A program made the translations under genes and the position numbers. Below, in pieces: positions 57,898 to 64,000 of a DNA stretch of 64,000 nt. The stretch lies in NCBI GenBank assembly GCA_019426215.1, contig CM033396.1, positions 36,074,503 through 36,138,502 of the forward strand, read 5' to 3'. Numbering within the stretch: the first letter of the stretch is position 1; the number at the start of each line of letters is the position of its first letter. The notes below the pieces were generated by a model, which worked only from the letters and a program-made list of their open reading frames with translations, was not told where the DNA came from and made no database searches. This stretch comes from Buddleja alternifolia. Lineage: Eukaryota > Streptophyta > Magnoliopsida > Lamiales > Scrophulariaceae.

Positions 57898-59543
57898 ATT
57901 ATTTTCTTTATATATCTGTTGTTCAATTTAAAAATATTATATACTCAAAATTTCAATAATAATTTTATTAAGTGAATTGTTATCAATAAACTATAATTAT
58001 TTGAGAAATTAAATATTGGTCGACTTAAAAAATTGAATCAATACGCTACAATATTTAAGTTTGGTCAAAATTGAAACCTAGAGAATAATGTAAATAAAAA
58101 ATTTCTAATGTTTCATTTATTATTATCTTGTTTATTTTTAATGGATCCCTCTCCCCTCTTCATTCCTCTACTTGAGTTCTTTGTGCAGTTGAAATGGTCT
58201 CTTCATTATGGCTCAAAAATTGGAGATTTAGGTAGCTTCTCGTTTCTTTTTTATCCTCTATTTTTATTTGTTTTCTCTATTTTTTAAAGCAACCATACAA
58301 TTCTTTTCAAGATCATTCGATATTTCTCTATTTTGAAACTCATTTACATTCCAAATAGATTTGCGTAGATGTTGCTTTCTTTTATTTGATTTGCTAATAT
58401 TGAAAATATTTATTTCATTTATAAAATCAATTTTCATTGATAAAAATTGTAGGAGAAGTAAAAAAATACGTATGTTGCATGTAACATTGTATATTGCACA
58501 ATAGAAAGAATAATAATAATAATATAAAGGGGATACTTTTTTCATTTACTAACGTGATTTTTATTATCATCGTTTTTTTTGTTTTTCCTAACAAAGTGCT
58601 AGTCACATTCCAAACAAATATTATCCACTATCACTTATGATTTAGTTCCATAATTGTAACCCCTCGTACTATAGGGAAGACATCAATCACTTCCCTGCAC
58701 AATGGAAACCTTCAAACACCCACACCCTACCCCCCCCCCCCCCCCCCCCAAAAAAAAACAAACAAATTTATCAAAAAATCATTCAAACACCACTAAACAT
58801 GTTGATGAACAAAAATGCCCTTGGTCTAAAATAATAAATTCTTTTACACCCATATGCTACAATCTATATAATACTTTGCCCCCTTTGTAATTAAATCTAA
58901 CTTAACCTCAAATTTGATTTAATGATAATTTTATTAAATAAATAACTCATGAAATAATTTTAAATTAAATAAATATAAAAACATGATGGCGTATAGAATA
59001 AATAAACAATAAATTTTAAATTATTTGATGAAAATTTTCATGACTACCATATTAAAGTATTTGTCCTTATCATCAATTGCAACCTGGAACCGTTAGTCTA
59101 TCATTTGTACCATGTAAATATGTAATTGGCACGTCATATTAAGAGTTAGTCCGGACAACCCAAACAGGGTCTTCACATCACCCACCATATCAATTATACA
59201 ATATAGGTCAGGATCAATGTTGGGAAGCTTACGTTTTTTACTCATGTAGTTCACCCTAATCGAATTCAACTTCTCAAACATACCTGTATAGTTGGGGGAA
59301 AAAAGAAACAGACACTTACATTCTATTGAAAACAAGTAATACACATTGCATTAAACCCTAAACCAGAATTTGAGGCTTTTTTCAGAAATCATGCACTATT
59401 AACAATAAAAGAACTCCAGTTCAAAAATCAAATTCGTATAAATTATCTAGGAAAATCAAATTATTTAGAAAAACGTTAACGGTAAAATCTATATGTCAAA
59501 TGAGATAAAAACATAATTTTACATTACACAACAAAATCATAAT
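57898..59543. other. AT-rich DNA, probable Helitron body and possible exon
   Basis: No strong ORF. A C run of about 20 followed by A8 lies at 58731-58757. 58800-58880 (ACAAAAATGCCC...) is Helitron-like in style. The only coding-like piece is at 59111-59283. Confidence 0.4.
59111..59283 (-). CDS. Possible internal exon of the unrecognised gene
   Basis: Bounded by ACTATACAG and ATG|GTACAA. On the minus strand it reads MFEKLNSIRVNYMSKKRKLP, then NIDPDLYCIIDMVGDVKTLF, without a stop, ending in phase 0, which is compatible with the exon starting at 57570. A further strong donor (GAAG|GTAAGC) is at 60026, but the reading frames I tried across it contain stops. I do not recognise the protein. Confidence 0.3.
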
Positions 59544-59979
59544 CAGGGGCGGATCTAAGCTTAGACAGGGGGGGGGGGGGCAGTGCCCCCACTGACTTAA
59601 TTTTTTTTTTTTGTTAATATATAGATATTTTTTAATTTTTAATTATAAATTACATTTGTGCCCCCCCCCCTCCCCCCCCTCAATTTTTATATTTGAATTT
59701 TGTTCACCCAACATCGAAAAATATCACGTTTTCTCCCTTTACTTTGAGTTTGCCCCCCAAAACCCAAAATTCTGACTATAACAAAAGAGGTATAAGAGTA
59801 GAAATTATGTCAAAAGTTGTAATTGAACTTAATTTCTTATTATATTTTCTCCCATAAATATAGCATACCGTACTGCAAGGGGCACCCTCCTTAAATCCTT
59901 CGTCTATTTGGCAAAAAATGGAAGGTTTGGGCGAGTGCCCCCACTGACATCAATTTCTGGATCCGCCACTGATCATAAT
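59536..59979. repeat. hAT MITE with perfect 8-bp TSD
   Basis: ATCATAAT at 59536-59543 and 59972-59979. The element 59544-59971 (428 bp) starts CAGGGGCGGATC and ends GATCCGCCACTG, the usual plant hAT MITE ends. Contains a G run of about 12 and C runs of 8-10. No ORF. Confidence 0.88.
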
Positions 59980-60546
59980 ACATTACATTTTACAAGTATT
60001 TAAAAATGTCAAGAAAAAAGCTTACCTTCAGTCCAACTTTTGACATGAAAATCAAATGGTTATAAGATCTTCTAACGCCGATCGTTCCTTAGATCGTGGA
60101 ATTACCCTTCTTGTAGTGGTCGAGTGCAAATGCTCAGTTAGAATGTGACCTTATTTTTTGGGGGTTTTTTAGGTTTTTTCAACACTGGTGTAACCAAGGT
60201 CGCAATATTGAGAGGTAGGACGGCGGTGATCGGAGCAGTTGGAACTTTAGAGGGCGGGAGTGAGAGAGATAGTTACTTAGTATGTACGGATTTCAAAAGG
60301 GGTATTTAGGTAATAGTACAAAAAGATTTCAAAAAAGAATTTCATGAATCTACTCACGTTTTCTTCAATAACTTAGTTGAATTAATGTATAAATATATAT
60401 ATATATATATAAGAAAAAATTCTTATTATGTATTGCATTTTAATTTTTGTTGCACTTCCATAAAAAAAATGTTATAATTTTTTATATGATTTTTGTTTAA
60501 CTGTATAAACATGCCATGTCTTTTTTCGCAGTAGCATCATCTATAC
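59980..60546. other. Intergenic, no gene seen
   Basis: Apart from the strong splice-donor-like site at 60026 (minus strand) and a (TA)n run near 60390-60410, nothing was recognised. Confidence 0.5.
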
Positions 60547-61774
60547 AGGCCAAATACCACTAATGTCCCTCAACTCTATCATTTGTCCCACTTTAGTCCC
60601 TCATCGCTCAAATGCACTCAAATAATCCCTCAAGTCTATTATATGTCCCACTTTAGTCCTTGATCTCTCAAAATGTGCTCAAATAGTCCCTCAATTCTTA
60701 AATTCATCCCATTAAAGTCCCCAAAGATTTTTTTCTTATATTTTTACACAAAAAATTTCTCCAAAACTACATACCAACGGCGGGATTTGCAGATGGTGGA
60801 GGAGGAGGTAGGCGATTTGTAGATGGTAGAAAAGGAGGCGTGGATGAGGCATCATTGTTGGATTTGCAGATGATGGAGCGACATTGTTAGATTTTCATAG
60901 GGTAGGGCCGGGTTGCGGTGTTTGATTTTCCGAAGATGGGTGAGAACGCCATTTGATTTTCAAAGGCACATGACTTACAACATGTTAGGATAGAGGCATT
61001 TTTTACTTTTTCAAGAATTTTTCCTCCATAATTTCTGACGTTTCTCAATTTTATTTTATATTTTTCTAATTATTTTAATTTTTTTTCTTTCCCCCCTCCC
61101 CCCTTCTTCCCAGAAATCTAACCCTTACCCACCTTTCCCCTCATCCCACTCTTTTAGCTCATTCGCTATCCATCCCCTCCACCTTTCCCCTCATCCCACT
61201 CTTTTAGCTCATTCGCTATCCATCCCCTCCACCTTTCATCCACCATCTATGTTACCACCACTGCCACGCTTCTCAAATTGTGCCGCCTACCACCATTTGA
61301 AAATCAAATGACGTTCCCCCATGTTCGGAAAATAAAAAACCGCAACCCCCACCCTCTGAAAATACAACAATGTCACTCCATCATTTGCAAATCCAATGAT
61401 GTCCCCTCATCCACGCCTCCTCCTCTACCATCTGCAAATTGTCGTCCTCCTCCTCAACCATATGTAAATCCCACCGCCAATTCCCTCTGTTGTTCATCTC
61501 CTCTCACCATTGTTGCCCTGTTACCCACTTTTAATTGTTGCGGATGGTTGTTAGGTAATCATTTTGGAGGAAATTTTGTGCAAAAGTAAAAAAATAAATA
61601 AATTGGGACTTTAATGAGATGAATTTGAGAGTTGAGGGATTATTTGAGCACGTTTGAAAGGTGAGGGACTAAAGTGAGATAAATAATAGACTTGAGGACT
61701 ATTTCAATGCGAGAAATGTGGGACTAAAGTGAGACAAATGATAGAATTGAGGGACTATTGGTGGTATTTGGCCT
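60547..61774. repeat. 1.2-kb foldback element
   Basis: AGGCCAAATACCACTAATGT at the left end is inverted as ACTATTGGTGGTATTTGGCCT at the right. Arms of about 440 bp pair in blocks: GTCCCTCAA and TTGAGGGAC, CATTTGTCCCACTTTAGTCC with its inverse, then GGCGTGGATGAGGCATCATTG with CAATGATGTCCCCTCATCCACG. The loop contains a 50-bp tandem duplication (61131 and 61181). The flanks do not show a duplication. ORFs inside are spurious. Confidence 0.78.
61131..61230. repeat. 50-bp tandem duplication
   Basis: Two identical units starting ACCTTTCCCCTCATCCCACT, in the loop of the foldback element. Confidence 0.85.
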
Positions 61775-63694
61775 CTTTTTTTTAGCATCGATCACTAATT
61801 AACATAATAGAAAAAGTTGTGCTCATAAGTAAGTATATATGTACATGTTATATAATAAAAAAATATATATAAATAGATTTATCATTTGATCTTAATAAGT
61901 AACATAATATATAAAAAAATTAATGATTAATTTTATTTAAAAATATTATTCTCAGTGAAAAAATGAATTATCAATAATCATTTAATTTAAAAATTAATAT
62001 ATTAGTAGAAGGTTGAAATGTAACATAAAATGATGTATTAATAGCAATCATAAAAATTTATATGAGTTTATTTGGTAATCAAGTTTAGTATGTCTTATTT
62101 ATTATAATACTATAATCGTACTTTACTGTTTTCTTTATTTTTTTTTTGAAGGTTAACTTATTAAACAAAATTAACATTAAATCAATTTTGAGTCAAAATA
62201 TACTAAAATTTAATTAAAAATGGGGCAAAATACTATAAACTATAATAGACGGGTGGAAAGTGAATTTATAATTATAAGTAAATCTACGACATTTTTTCCC
62301 ATCAATATGTTCGGCAAGTGTTTGAAGAGTTTTGCGGCAAATAAAGCGGTATTTGAAAGTTTTGTTGCACACGAGCTCGCACTTGCATTATATTGTATAT
62401 GGATCAAACTTAGTAACTCCATATGGTAAGTACTGATAATTAAGTTATCTTTTATATGCTTTTTGTATGATACTTTTTTTTTTTTACTGAATGCAATATT
62501 TATATAATCTTGAAAATTAAAATATAAATAATGCCATAAATTGTTTATACTACTTGATTGCTTCATTAATTTCATATTTTCATCTTCAAATTGCTTATGT
62601 TTCTCTTTCTTTTTTAATAGCAATGCCATAATTCTTTTCCCTTTAAATTTGTAATGCATATCTTGTTAAGACCACAATATTTAAGAGGGTGAAAGGTAAA
62701 TAAATCCCACTGAAATCTATGAATTATAGAAAACTACAATAGTCGTTAATAGTAACATTTACATACGTACGTATAATGATAATCCTATATACTAAATGTA
62801 AATATTTTAATTATTTACTTTTCTTTAAAATATTTGTTATGTCCTTTCTCATTGGGCTGATTACGTCTTTTTTTTCTCAATGAGAATTATAGTGTTTTTA
62901 TGTAACTCAACCTCTATTATTATCTTGTTATTTCATGGTAAAGAGCCATAATTATACTTCTTATTGTTGTAGTCTTGTAGATACTTAAAATTTATTTATA
63001 TTATTTGCTTTGACTCTTTTGCCATTAAAAAATTGAATTACATAGGAATATTTTAGGTACATCAAAAGTTTTAAGAAATCACTTATACTTTGATAATAGT
63101 AGAGATGTATGAACCTTTTGCTTCTCTGTCAAATCAGTGTGCTCAAATTTGGCCTCATTTGACATTGCTGCTTCTCTGTACTGTTGATGCAATAAACGAG
63201 TTGGTCAATCACGGGAACCCTCTCTGTATGCTCCTTGTAACGCTCCTCACTAGGGTCACCTTGCTGCAACCTTTTAATTCCAGTTAAAAAATGCCCCCAT
63301 CTTTACAATAAAGATATAGGACAGAGAATAACCAATGAACTTGAGGAAATTCATGCTATGGTTGTTGATCTTTTTGAGTCAATTTTCAGAAAGCTGTTCG
63401 TCAGTGCAGTGTAGGCGGTGGCGGTGCGGTGTGGTTTTTTACACTAATTTTGAAACCAAATTATACCAATTTGGGCGGTGCGGTTTTCATTTACATTTTA
63501 AACCGCGATTTACTAAGAAATTGATGAAAACGATGTGTGCGATCGGTTTGGACGGTTTTTCGAAACCAATTCTCACCCCTAATTCTAGCATGGCAAACTC
63601 GTCCTAGTCCTGTGCCTCCCTATCTGTTTTGGCGCCTGGACTGAACAGTGAACACCATAAATTTATATGAGCTTCCATAGAAACAAAAATTGAA
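61775..63694. other. Intergenic, AT-rich
   Basis: No gene supported. 63400-63590 contains repeated GGCGGTGCGGT and GAAACCAA words, typical of decayed hAT-related non-coding repeats in plants, but I could not define ends. Confidence 0.45.
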
Positions 63695-64000
63695 GGGATA
63701 AATGCAAGAAACCCCCTGTATTATGACTTTTTTGCTAAAACCCCCCTGCGATCACGAAATAGCCTAAAACCCCCGTATTCTTAAAGAAGTCTGCAAAAAA
63801 TAATTTTTCGTAAAAAAGCGAGCGTGTTTTTCATGTTTTTTAATTTTATTAACATATTTATTTGTCATTTATACACTCTCCAAATAATATAAAAGATAAA
63901 ATAGTGTTGTTTTACCTAAAAACACATATTTCTTTCTATCTTTCTTACAAAAATTGACTTTTTGCAGACTTCTTCAAGAACACGGGGGTTTTTAGGCTAT
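63695..64000. repeat. Foldback element cut by the window end
   Basis: GGGATAAATGCAAGAAACCC starts the left arm. The block ATAGCCTAAAACCCCCGTAT (63750-63770) and GAAGTCTGCAAAAA are inverted at 63951-64000 (TTTTTGCAGACTTC ... GGGGGTTTTTAGGCTAT). The right terminus should lie about 55-60 bp beyond the window. It is similar in style to the element at 5079. Confidence 0.7.

Noticed and set aside
58864..58920. A plus-strand Helitron start (TCTATATAATACTTTG)
   Set aside because: Resembles a 5' end, but no matching hairpin plus CTRR end was found downstream.
60024..60075. First exon of the unrecognised gene (donor GAAG|GTAAGC)
   Set aside because: The donor is strong, but each frame joined to the exon at 59283 meets a stop nearby, so I did not include it in a gene model.
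61278..61589. 103-codon ORF with Cys and Pro
   Set aside because: Falls in the inverted arm of the 60.5-61.8 kb foldback element; no domain.
62220..62429. 69-codon ORF with fairly normal amino-acid composition
   Set aside because: No recognisable motif, overlaps an equally long antisense frame, and no splice or promoter evidence; left as intergenic.

Overview
This is plant nuclear DNA, almost certainly from a eudicot. It is very AT-rich, with GT-AG introns, a DDX41/RH35-type DEAD-box helicase, an F-box/LRR/FBD gene, a defensin-like peptide gene, FAR1-type, copia, gypsy, Helitron and hAT transposons, and an endogenous pararetrovirus. I see no prokaryotic or organellar genes, no rRNA, no functional tRNA and no CRISPR array. 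Species cannot be read from the sequence.

Layout. 1-3.66 kb: minus-strand endogenous caulimovirid fragment, broken by stops and frameshifts and running off the left edge. 5-10.1 kb: three foldback elements, the last a 3.1 kb AT-rich palindrome carrying tRNA-like heads. 10.5-12.8 kb: F-box gene (+, three exons) with foldback elements in its introns. 13.2-18.7 kb: complete but dead Ty1/copia element with TSD. 19.8-22.2 kb: short non-autonomous LTR element (minus) rich in TCGAG. 24.7-26.8 kb: gene for a small Asp-rich protein. 27.6-29.1 kb: secreted cysteine-rich defensin-like gene (minus) with foldback elements in its intron and just upstream. 33.2-36.1 kb: RNA helicase RH35/DDX41 (+). 36.7-37.3 kb: convergent gene for a small coiled-coil protein. 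39.1-47.4 kb: two foldback elements, then a 6.65 kb Mutator-like element with 9-bp TSD that encodes a FAR1-type transposase (four in-frame stops) and hosts a 1.4 kb Helitron. 48.5-49.7 kb: a second Helitron (minus). 49.7-56.2 kb: a 56-bp perfect inverted repeat enclosing a Ty3/gypsy chromovirus (minus, TSD GTGAA) and a fragment of a wall-associated-kinase gene. 56.3-57.6 kb: two good exons of an unrecognised gene (minus). 57.7-64 kb: a tRNA-derived SINE, a hAT MITE and two more foldback elements.

Five gene models look intact: F-box, acidic protein, defensin-like, RH35 and the coiled-coil protein. A sixth (56.3-57.6 kb) is real-looking but its 5' part is not resolved. They form no pathway; the region is a gene-sparse, TE-dense segment. 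Its most distinctive property is the number of long-arm foldback elements with no transposase. Four have 9-bp target duplications that I could read (two exact in small foldbacks near the defensin-like gene, one exact at 39 kb, one with a mismatch at 31.9 kb), the same size as that of the FAR1-type element here. There are also tiny 5'-truncated retroposon scars: a homopolymer plus about 7 bases between 11-16 bp duplications.
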